Positions 26,808-37,330 of a DNA stretch of 64,000 nucleotides are shown one piece after another. The stretch's first letter is position 1. Each line of letters opens with the position of its first letter. Below the pieces are notes generated by a model that worked only from the letters and a program-made list of their open reading frames with translations, made no database searches and was not told where the DNA came from. This DNA is from Tigriopus japonicus (taxonomy: Eukaryota > Arthropoda > Copepoda > Harpacticoida > Harpacticidae): contig CM021312.1 in NCBI GenBank assembly GCA_010645155.1, positions 2,879,021-2,943,020 of the forward strand, in the 5' to 3' direction. A program made the translations under genes and the position numbers.

Positions 26808-27247
26808 CAGGGCATGTAAGAATATATGGTGCATCGTGTTTTTCTTGCCATCAGACAAGAATTTCTTTCATAATAAAAAAAAAAAACATTTTTTGTTCTA
26901 AGTGAAACGAAGTGTTTTGAAAACCCTTATCCAATTGGAAACCACAGCTTGCCACAATATTTGGAAGGTTTAGTGCACTTTAACAAATCAGATCAGAAAG
27001 TCATCTAAAATTCACCTACGATATGTTAAAAATGTGAAGGTCATTTGTAACTATGAGCGTATCTTCAACCTTGTGTCAAAAACACGAAGTAATACCGAGA
27101 ACAAATAAAAAGCACATGCCCCCATACCAAGTCAAATAAGTTGAAGAGCTTGATACAAGGTGTCTTAAAAGTACATTTTTCTCTATTGTCTCTTTAAGTT
27201 AAGGGAAATCTTTTTTTCCGATGCACCATCAATTTTTGAACACCCTG
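26808..27247. mobile_element. Mariner-type MITE
   Basis: The left end CAGGGCATGT and the right end (CACCCTG at 27241-27247, read in reverse as CAGGGTGTTC) are both flanked by TA (26806-26807 and 27248-27249). Both ends also carry ATGGTGCATCG at the same inner distance. That makes a ~40-bp diverged inverted repeat. The interior has no ORF. Confidence 0.7.
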
Positions 27248-30200
27248 TACATTGGCTGAAATGTTACATAACACTTAATTGCAATGAAAAGCGGAACAAG
27301 AATCAGAAGTGTCCACCTCATTGGGAATCAATTTCACAAAACCATCCGTGGCCAGTCACCATATCGCCTCTTTGAGTCTCAACCATTTTCCCGCTCTTCA
27401 ACCAATGGCAAAGAATGAAATATCTGCTTAATTTTGATCTGTCTTAAAACAATCGTCTGGCTCTCCATTCTTTAGTTTCGTTTTCAAATTCCAAGGAGCA
27501 GCAAATATAGAAATGTTCGTCTCATATTTTCAAGTGCGATTCAATGGCCCGTGGACAAATGTCGTAAATTCAAGTTCGTGGTCTGCCTCTGTCTCAGTGT
27601 CTAGCTCAAAAATTACTATGCATACCAAAGAAATGGCTCGCTTCCTCTCCATCCGATTTGATTGGTTGAATCTGCTTCACTCAAGCAAGCTCAAGCCTCA
27701 TTTCGGAACAGAAGTCGCTCTCAATCACATATATCACCGTTACTTTATTGATTTCGATGATCGTGATTCGTTTCACGTTTCACACCTCGCTCATCGATGA
27801 GCTCCAATAATTAGAACACACTCGACTTGGTTGACCAATGACTGTGATCTATGAACACACAGAAACGATCCGACTTCCTTTCTATCTCGACTTGGCCACA
27901 AGATCATAACTTTTTTTCTGTCCCATTTGCCCCGATTCAAAAGCGAGCCCTTGTCAGATTACGTCCTTTTTCTGCTCGATCATGATTTCGAATGCCTTCG
28001 TGATGAGCACGCGAAAAAGTGGTAAAACTCGGGACCTCAAAAAGCCCCAGGAATCTTGTGCGTCCATTCGGAATTCCAAACTGGTTGCAAGAGGAATGTC
28101 GATTTGCTATTCTTGTTGTTGTTGTTGTCATCAGTGTTGCTTTGTTCATGCCAAAACTGAAGACGAACCCGATGCTAACGGGACTTTGAGTAGAGGTCAA
28201 GTTTGCCAAGGAGCTTTACGGGACGATTCTTGTGAAGCGCCATAAATTATAGGCTAGGCACATTTCGAGTAAACCTCACAGATGGATGGATAGATGGATG
28301 AATGAATTTGAAGACGTGAGTGTCACGTTTTTAAATGATACTTGGAAATGGAGGGGTTGCACGTTGCAACATGGCAGCACCCTCAACAACACTTAGTAGG
28401 TCCCATTCTTAGAATGATGGTGCACACTTGAGAATGGCATTAAATGCAGTTCCGACTTTTTGTCAACTCCATCAGTCTACGTATTGTCTGCTTTCAGGAA
28501 TGGATGAATTTGAGGTAAGTGAAAAGCGCATGACAATTCTCGTGACGCGATGGTATCAGTTGATTTTTCGGGTCGCTTTCCTTCTTTGAGTCCAATGTAA
28601 GTGTCACTGACACGATCTTCTGCCATTGAGTACTTCCTTGGTGGGCTCGGGGATATTAATCATGTCAGTGAGAAGGTAGCTTGCCAGGATAATGAAAGCA
28701 TTTTTACATAACCCAAAGAGACGGGTTTTTTGTGGAACTGTTTATAAAAACCATTTTGCATTCCGCAAGATCAGACGAAACCAGACTTAAGACCATACTT
28801 TTCCATATATTTCTCAGTGGACATGGAATCTTTTATTATGGCACAGTGATCCATTTCTTTTGAGAATAAGGGATTTCATTCATGAAAAAGGCTAAAAAGC
28901 TTGCTTAACCAATAAATGACGATGAATGTTATTTTAAGATAATCTTACCAAGCTCTTCATTTTTCTCCTTTTTATTTGACTTGATGCTTGAATATTGGCC
29001 AATTGAAAGGCTTTGGACCCCAAAATGCAAGATCACAATTCACGAGTTAAGAAAGGCAGGCGTCTTCTTTCACCAAAAGGACATAATGACCTTTATTTCG
29101 TCACCACGAAGAACGAAGGGCGTCGTTCCCTAGTTTGAGTTGTTGCAGAATGGATCGGCTTTGACAGTTGCTACGTTCATCCAAACGCATTCAACATTGG
29201 ACTAAACCCCGGGTTCACCTTTGAGAGGAGCTTCGATGCCTCTTCTATAACTTCTTCGTCTTTGGCAACAGGACACAAGTCACAAGTCACAACCATGATG
29301 ATCTTTTGGGGGGAGGAGCAAAAGGATCCTCCACCTTGTCCTCCTCCTAGTTGAGCATTACCGTACATACTCCGATCCAAACCACCACTCGCCTTCTTCT
29401 TGGTAGGGTAGACAGGATGAGCACACTTGTAAAAAAAAGATGCCTCAGCGACCGCATTTCATTAGTCTATCTACCTTGCAGGATCTTGGCTTCGACACGA
29501 TACATAAAATCACAATAATTACTTACACATCAGTTACATAATCCGTTTTTATGACTTCTGGCCCATCCCTTGAATTATTTCATGTCTACATTTTCGTTTT
29601 TCAAGTGTCTCAGTGGTTTCAATCCAGGTGGGTGGTTGGATGGTTGGATGGTTTGGTCAAAGGTGATGATGAGTAGCACCTGAGGGGCTGAAGGTGGAAT
29701 TCTCGGCGGCAAAATACATACATACTAAGCGATAATACGTACCTTTTAAATCGAGTTATCACCACAAGCTTGTTGGGAATGTACACACCAAATACAACTA
29801 AATGCCATTGGGTTGGTTATCAATTTGGAGCTCCAATGGTCTATGATGGATGATGGGTTTGATAGAACGATGTGTTTAGGACCTGATAAGGAATAATGCT
29901 TAAGTGATCCGTCAGTAATTTCTTGGATGAATGAGGGGGGTTACTTTATGGGTTGAATAGAAGTGCTCGTTGCCATGATATTGCTTTGAATCTTGATCTG
30001 ATTTGTGTAATGGTGATCCGAAAATTTATGTGGAGTCAAGCTTGGTAATAAGGCTCTCAACTTGTATTTCAATGTGTTGTGTTTTTTTGCACCAGACTTG
30101 CGATGCTGCCAAATGATTTCAACACGAAGGTTGGACGTTTAGTCAAATCTTTGAAAGAGTTCATTACTAAATTTAATCAATTCTCTTCTCACATGAAGCA

Positions 30201-30559
30201 TATTTTGATTTGTTACCCCCATACTCGGTATCTTAAGCGATGCTTTAGTTTAAGGTGGAGTTAGATTAACAATACATTTAAGGGTGTTTCCAATTTGCCA
30301 ACTCAAATTCGTTAATAGACAAACACAAATTTGATGGCATTGATGTCGAATATCAATCATTGGTTCACACTCTAGGTAATTTCTTCACTTCATTCAAACG
30401 CCAAGCAACATTGATGTTTAATCTCGTTGCTCTTAAAGCTGTCTCTATCATTGTTATTATGTTAAACTGGACTCTAGTGAAAACATTTCAACCTTTCTTT
30501 GTTAACCTTTGAACGTAAGAAATGTTGGCGCATGGTTGCTTAACCAAAGGCCTGACACA
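27248..30559. other. Gene-poor intergenic stretch
   Basis: No supported gene. An ORF ending at 28245 carries a TTG/TGT-repeat stretch (Cys run) and could be a chance frame over a simple repeat at about 28110-28130. The remainder is unique, with only short ORFs. Confidence 0.4.
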
Positions 30560-30837
30560 CAGGGTGGTAAAAAATGGCATAACTTATGGTCAACGGTTCC
30601 AAGTACAAAAACAAGAAATGAACATACATATAAGCAAAGAGATTCCTTCTTATGAATCATTTGTCCATGGAGGATACATATGTATATGAAAAATTAATAA
30701 ATTTGAGCACTTGGTAAGACAGGAGATAGAGGTCTCAGCTTCATGGTAGTCATCAAATAATAACTCATTATGGCACTAATGTCCTCCAAATAATAATGTC
30801 TTGTGGTTTATAGGAAACTTTGCTTGCTGCCACCCTG
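30560..30837. mobile_element. Possible mariner-type MITE
   Basis: CAGGGTGG at 30560 and its mirror CCACCCTG ending at 30837 bracket a 278-bp AT-rich non-coding block. TA follows the right end, but CA precedes the left, so the target duplication is imperfect and the call is tentative. Confidence 0.45.
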
Positions 30838-31203
30838 TATCTTTTGTCTCTTCAAAACATTGCTTTGAGGTAAAGAGATACGAATAACTTTGAACAGTTT
30901 AGATAGATTGAGATTATGCTGGCCATTCTCGTGTCATTAATCTTGTCGCTCATAGTTGGAGTGGTCATGCACAGTTTGACTTGTTTCAATGCCAAGGTTG
31001 AACCAATCTTGACATCAATGTCTTCTTCAAACTATTATGTAACTGACAAGGTCCATTACGAGGAAAACGCCCAATCTTCTGCCATTTCATGTTATTAGGT
31101 AAATGCGGTCAAAAGAAGTTGACCGAATTGTTTTGTTACACAAATGGATCACACTGACTTGTGATGAGAGCCTACACACAGGTAGTGGAAAAATGGGAAG
31201 ACA

Positions 31204-31258
31204 CTTTCAATGGTCTTTCAGTGATCTTTCTGAAAGATCACTTCTTCTTCCATTGAAA
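31204..31258. repeat. Short near-perfect hairpin
   Basis: The outer stem TTTCAATGG pairs with CCATTGAAA and the inner stem GTGATCTTTC pairs with GAAAGATCAC. The apex is a single base, and an internal loop lies between the stems. A loop this tight is too small for a normal microRNA precursor, so it is reported as a structural repeat only. Confidence 0.6.
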
Positions 31259-32501
31259 AAGGGCATATTTGGTAAGATCATTAAGATTGTTAATCAAAGA
31301 CGATGCAAATACGTTGCCCAGAGAGACTAATTAAAATTTGGCCTCCGTAGGGGGCAATTACAAGTGTTTGCCGAGGGCCAAATTTTTATCAAGACAATGA
31401 CTATAATGGGATAAATATGTGGCATTTACCTCCATTTACCCTCTCCAATCAATTATTTTGACAAACTGTATGCAATACGGAAGTCTTGGGGACCGATTTT
31501 GAGTTTGAAGTACTCGTCGCCAGCTCGACCATTTGAAGCATTTTGCAGCAAAATGCACCATCTCCAGACAGTTTATGATCAATCATGAGCACTCCCTGGT
31601 TTGTTATTTCAGGTACATCTTCAGATTGGAAGATATATCCTCTTGAAAAATGAAGTGCTGGCCATTGCTCGTCGAGCATTCATCAGAGGTAGCAACACGG
31701 AGGCATCAAAATTATTGCCATACACCAACATAGACACAGGGCGGATCCCGAGTTTATATGGGTGATCCGGTGTTCAAGTGCTGAATCTTTAATCCGATGT
31801 ACGCATGAAGGGCTTTTCTGCAGTCTTGTTTCTGAAGAAGCTCGGCACGTCGCTTATGGGTCTAGACATTCGAGATCGAGGTCAGGCATTCGAGGTCGAA
31901 GCAAGTATCATCTGTACTTTCTCCGAACAAGAGCCACTGAACTGAAGTTCTCTTGGCGACGAGGCTAGCTATATGAACAATTGCCAGGAGATCAGCTCTT
32001 CTGCAAATATGACCATTCCTTGTTTGGGTAACATTTCAATACTCAATTTCATTCGACATCAGAGCAGAGTTCTACTCCAGCTCCCAATGGCTCCCTTCTT
32101 TCTTTGACTCTCTCAAGGTGTATTCTCTCGTCTTATCCGTCATTTCAGGGTAACCAACAGATCATGTAAAACCCGATATAATCACTTCGTATTAGGTATT
32201 GATAGGCCTATTTTTGCCATTTAAAATGAAGTTCAATCCATAAACGACTGGAGGCCGGCGATTTTTAGCTCCTTGGGTGGAAACAGGAACCTTGAAAATA
32301 AAGCCAACACATTTGCACTTGTGTATCTTAAGAATTAAAGACAAGCGGCTTTGCTCATTCTGGCACCAGATAGCGCGGAATAGTACACATCTAGGACATA
32401 CAGTTTCTTCAATGATAAAAGCCTTCTTAAATACAAGAATATTTCTAATCCATGTATTGACTCTTGATAAGTTAACATATAAAAAAGATAAATGTGTCGA
32501 G

Positions 32502-35060
32502 CTATCGCCGATCGGTGTTGTAGTAAAATCGAGCTGAATTCCGGCGAGATCCCCCATTTCTTGGTTTCCGGTTGTTATTCCTTTGTCCATTTCGATACGA
32601 CTGATTTCGGTTATTAGCTCGAAGAGGGTTCGGGTGGTGACGTGGAGAAACGCTGTCACGACGATGCATTCGGGCGGATCTCTTTCCACGAGAAGATGAC
32701 TTGGGAGCTGAAATCGCTTTAATCTCGCAAACGAATCCCAATCGTTGGGCACAGGCCAAATCATGCCAGCGAATACCATCTCGGTACCAGTTGTTCAACA
32801 TGGCTCCACATTCTTCGCGGGGTCCCCCGTAATATTGACATAAGTTGTCGGGTTGTGGCTCACCTAGACCACCGGTTCGAGACCATGATCCAGTTCGGGG
32901 TAGTTTCTTCTTGGAACTGACCCAATACCAATGGGAATTCTTGGGACACTCTGGTTGGGAGAAGCACAATCGGGCACCAATCCAGGCCCCTTCTACGTAT
33001 TTCGCTGGAAGAGAAGAAATCGACCATTAGAGAAGGCATTGGCAATGCCGATTGCATTGAGGTTGTGAAGCCAGGGGATCTGTTTGTATTCTTGTGTTAC
33101 TCTGCGATAAGCAATATCTAAGAGCTTAAGCTATGATTGTCGATCGGAACGTGCAACAATTAAGGTGAACAGGAAAATGCATCCTTATAGAAACCCCTTT
33201 CTTAATAGAATGCTAGTGAGAAAAAATCCATTGCATACTGTAAATGCTAAGCTTTTCCATATTTTTTAGACAATTGTCCGTCGTACAATGAAACACTTTT
33301 CTAGCAGGGTGCAGTTCGAATCTTTGTTGTGGCAAATAACAGTTATTTCTTTGCCCGATTCAGGTTCTTTTTTCATGTTTGCAGCACTGAACTCGAAGTC
33401 CTTTGACTTGTTCCATTCCGACTCTAGGTATATCTACTTGGGTACAAATATTCGAGACATTCGTGCCTCTAACAAAGAGGTCAGCGACCACTGGTCCCGG
33501 GCCCACAGCAGGGCCCAAGGGTGGTCGTTGGTGGGACCAGGAGCAATGGAGATAGCTCCGAGAGCCATCCATAGAGAAAACAAAGAGCTTTGGGCTCACG
33601 AGTAAAGAACTATCTGTTTGTGGACACCTGAGCCTTTCAACGTCTCTTTGATGGCCCCTAACAACACCCAACCAAATTTGGTGGGCCTCGACCCAAAAGC
33701 TGTTGCCGACCCCTGATCGAACACGTACCAGTTGAACCATTTGTTATTTTGTATAAATGTATAAAACCGGAAAAAGCTGTAAACTGAAAACTGATTTTCT
33801 AACTTGTTAATTGTCAGAGAAATGGCTTATTTACCTCGCTGTAGCTCATCAGCTACAAAGTCATTCTCATTGGGTGTTTCTATCGCAGCTAAATCCATGC
33901 AACGACTTTGGCAAAAGTCGCGGGCTTTAATCCAGCTCTCTCCTTTGCTCGGACTTCGCTCTTCGGCCCAAGAGAAGTAATAATCCTTGTTGTTGGGACC
34001 AGGGATCAGACTATTCTGCGACACTACAATAAATAGTAGTATTATAATTTAATAATTTAATCGTTTTAAATCGAAACGAAATCTAACTTACTTTTTCGAC
34101 ATTTGGGCTTGGAAGCACCTGCCGAGCCCGACGATTGGGCAGAATTTGACGATCCAGATCTTTCCCCAACTTCTTCATCGTTTTCATCGTCCTCCTCAAA
34201 TTCTTCGTCGTCGTCATCGAATTCCTCTGGCTCCTCTCGATCTCCGGGACTCCCAGAACCAGGTCCAGAATTCTTGGGGGGATCTGGGTTGTTGCCACTA
34301 TTCCCTGATCCCGATCCAAAACTATCCCAGTTGTGAAAAATATTCGTGTCGAATTCATCTAAACCACCTAGTTGTCTCCAGTAAAAATCCTCTTCATTGT
34401 TTCCTTGTGAACCAAAAAAGTTGTCGTTCCGATTGCCCTGGGATCCGAAGGCGTTATCGTTCCGATTGACATTCGGAGTAAACGAGTTATCATTTCGATT
34501 GCTTTGTGAACCAAAAGAGTTATCGTTCCGATTGCCTTGAGATCCAAAGGAATTATCGTTCCGATTGCTTTGTGAACCAAAGGAGATATCGTTCCGATTG
34601 CCTTGAGATCCAAAGGAGTTATCATTTCGATTGCTTTGCGAACCAAAGGAGTTATCGTTCCGATTGCTTTGCGAACCAAAGGAGTTATCGTTCCGATTTC
34701 CGGGTGATCCAACAAAGTTGTTGTTCCGATTTCCTTGATTATCGTTCCGGTTGTTCTGTGCTCCAAAGTTGTTGGCATTATTGTCTTGATTTCCAGTTAG
34801 GGGAGAATTGGAGGAAACGCCTTCTGGAAAATGGAACTCACATTTTGGATCTTTTTGGATTCAGTTTTTATCAAAATCTCTTGTTTCACAATGATCTACT
34901 TACGAGTTTGAGATTGTCGAAAAGGTTGGCTTGGGGTTCCTGTATCGCTACCAAAGAAGCTCTGAAAGTCTTCAACAGTGGCAGTTCCCGTACGAACATG
35001 ATGAGCTCCAAAGACCGTCAAGGCTTGACCCAAGAAGACGATCAATATCCCAGACCTCAT
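32502..35060 (-). CDS. Secreted C-type lectin with Asn-rich repeats, acidic linker and basic tail
   Basis: Four exons join in frame to 526 residues: 34904-35060, 34092-34823, 33835-34023 and 32502-33004. The start at 35060 is chosen because MRSGILIVFLGQALTVFGA is a signal peptide; an in-frame Met lies 7 codons upstream. Exon 2 encodes about ten copies of an 11-residue repeat (NRNDNSFGSQS), then a Gly/Asn/Pro stretch and an acidic run (EEFDDDDEEFEEDDENDEE). Exons 3-4 encode a C-type lectin domain (~297-450): WIKARDFCQSRCMDLAAIE, WIGARLCFSQPEC, GEPQPDNLCQYY and WHDLACAQRLGFVCE. The usual EPN sugar-binding motif is expanded to EPQPDN. The last ~65 residues are strongly basic (RGKRSARMHRR, NNNRKPRNGGSRR). 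A secreted recognition or matrix role is likely. The ligand is unknown. The long third intron carries a hAT end. Confidence 0.85.
33640..33714. mobile_element. hAT-type transposon end fragment in a lectin intron
   Basis: The sequence ends GCTGTTGCCGACCCCTG at 33714, read in reverse as CAGGGGTCGGCAACAGC, a typical hAT terminal repeat. It lies within the third intron of the lectin gene. No matching opposite end was found nearby, so this is a fragment. The left extent is arbitrary. Confidence 0.5.
34411..34740 (-). repeat. 33-bp coding tandem repeat (11-residue unit)
   Basis: About ten copies of a 33-bp unit encode NRNDNSFGSQ(S/G) within exon 2 of the C-type lectin gene. The central copies are nearly identical and the flanking ones are diverged (for example NRNDNSFTPNV). 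Confidence 0.9.
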
Positions 35061-35891
35061 CTTGAACAAGATCGTGGCCACTCACTTTCACACCGAAATG
35101 ACCACTGCAATTTCAAGAGCAACGAATTATTGCCCTAGTTTTACAAATCAGGTTTGATGATGGATTCAAAAGAGTCTCAAGTTTGGAACTCGAACCTTTT
35201 CATCGGTCAAAATTGTATCTCACTTCTAGAAATTGTCGGATATTTCCTTAGAATTCACCAAAACCTAGACGAAATGTTTGACCAGGAAGCTTATAACTCA
35301 TGTTTTTCGTCATTTTTTGAGAGCTTAATAACCAGCCCAAACGTCTATTGTTATGAGATTCAAGGTTTTCGATTAATGTCAATCGCAGACTACAATTAAA
35401 TCGCCAAATAAAGACGTTTCCTTCATTCTGAGAAACTATACTGTTGTTGCAATCCACTTGAAATTAATTTCCGTTCTATATTGCATTATTATTCAACATG
35501 AGCCTTGGACTATGACATTGTGACGAATCGACCTCCATGTTAAAAAAAAGTGTGCATATTGAAGCTCGAACCAAAATCACCTGAACTGTCTTTCATTCCC
35601 TTAGCATTGTTGAGCTATGGCATTGTTAAAAGATTGATCAATTTGATGCGACTTCATTTCAAAGATTGGATCCTGTTAATCCCATTCGTCAAGGAAATGG
35701 TTCTTTGGGCCCACCTTCAACGACAACAATTCGACACACCATAAAACGACACTAACTCATTTCATCCCATTCCTCAGATCAGCTCACCAACGGTAATTCA
35801 CTTTTCCCTTTCGATAAATTGTCGTTTCAGAGCGATATGTACAAGACTACCAATTGTCTACATTCTTCGCTATATGACTTCAAGATAGAGT

Positions 35892-36289
35892 CAAGAAGCA
35901 CTGAATTTCTGGAGTGGGAGGCTAACGGTGAGAATTATGATTTCTAGAAGGATTAATTAATTGCGTTCCTCTGCAAACGAGAAAAGTTGTGCCCTCTCAA
36001 ACTTACCGGTATGTGCTGAAGAGAGCATTGAATGAATGAGTTCGCCCTTTTGTGGTAAAGCAATTATCAGAAATGGGGCTAGTTCATTCATTCTCGGTAG
36101 GATTTGCACTGAACTTTGACATAACATAACTTTTGACTCAGACGTTCGATTGAGCTGAAAATTGAAATACACATTAAAGTCAATCAAGACAAGGTCTCAT
36201 TTGCGGAAAAACGTGATTGCTTTGTTCCTACAAACGATCATGATTCTTTTCGTTAGCCTCCCAGTCCAATGAAATTCAGTGGTTCTTGG
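35892..36289. mobile_element. Non-autonomous TIR element with 6-bp target duplication
   Basis: The ends CAAGAAGCACTGAATTTC and the mirrored GAAATTCAGTGGTTCTTG bracket a 398-bp block. The repeat match continues inward through TGGGAGGCTAACG for about 50 bp. The flanks carry TAGAGT at 35886-35891 and 36290-36295. Inside is the word CGATTGAGCTGAAAATTGAAAT, which recurs near 62233, so the element belongs to a dispersed family. Confidence 0.75.
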
Positions 36290-36797
36290 TAGAGTAGAAT
36301 GTTTTCCGATGAAAATGGCCTTGAGACGTGAAAGATGTCTGGCTAATATGTATAGAGAGAGTTTCATGATCATCGTTATTATTATTATTCAGCTTTTGAG
36401 GGGGAAAATCACACAAGTGGAACGAATCTCAAAGCACACTCTCCGTCACCGCAGAATTATGAAGACAGACTCGCCACCTGGAAATAAGGGGCAAACGCAT
36501 TCTTTCGTTACATAACATGGCTATTAAACCCGGCGCATGTTTTGGCTATGCATATTTTCGGTTTGGTTATTTTATTGGAGAAAAACCACCCCTTCGACCA
36601 ACAAAGCGCTTTGAAGCGAGCCAATAAGCCTAGCTTGATCTTGGAAATCAGTGAAGGGAGACAGGGTTGCCTCGATTGGATGGTTTTTGCTACATTTGTG
36701 AATGAATCTGATTTTGATGAAGATTCACTCTAAGACCACCACAGAACCAAGCAACATTGTGAAGATGCAACCAAGATAGTTCTAATAATTATTGTCC

Positions 36798-36954
36798 AGG
36801 GTGTTTCATTTGTCCCGTTTCCGGACCCGGATTCCTTCACCTTGACTCTCAATTTGGACTTTATTCAACCTTCCAACTTGATGAGCCTCGTGTCGAAGTT
36901 GGTTTGGAAGTCGATCTATTTTGGCTCTGGGGATTAAATTCGATATCCACCCTG
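36798..36954. mobile_element. Possible tiny mariner-type MITE
   Basis: CAGGGTG at 36798 and CACCCTG ending at 36954 face each other. TA follows the right end but not the left. The ends match over too few bases to be sure. Confidence 0.3.
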
Positions 36955-37330
36955 TATGTATTGAAAGCCGTGCTTGCGCCTTTCCCATCTTTTTTTCCGG
37001 TGACTGATTGATGAGTTTGTGAAGTGAAATACAGAAGCAACTTCTCAATTACGTCTTTGGTTGGCTACAATCACAAGAAACCGACCGAAAGAGACACAGA
37101 GAGCGCACATTTTGTGACAAGAAAAAAAGCTACAATACAGAGTGATGTCCATTGGTGTTGTGGGTGTTTAGTTCACACTTGAGGAAGTAATTTGGCCAGC
37201 CCATTAGTGCGAAGACGACTTTGACGTGTGTGGAACACCGTTGTTGAAGTTCACTTGGTCACATCGCAGAGGTGTGGTTGGATTTCGCCAGTCACCAAAC
37301 GACACTCGACCAACCATCAATGGATGAGAA

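Noticed and set aside
27982..28245. ORF with a Cys run that might be a small secreted peptide
   Set aside because: The Cys run comes from a TGT simple repeat, no signal peptide is in the same frame, and no supporting exon context was found.
32192..32779. 195-residue minus-strand ORF overlapping the lectin 3' end
   Set aside because: It lies in another frame over the lectin's last exon and 3' flank and has no recognisable domain.
34411..34740. Regularly spaced repeats resembling a CRISPR array
   Set aside because: The 33-bp units are contiguous, have no spacers, and encode an in-frame peptide repeat in a eukaryotic gene.
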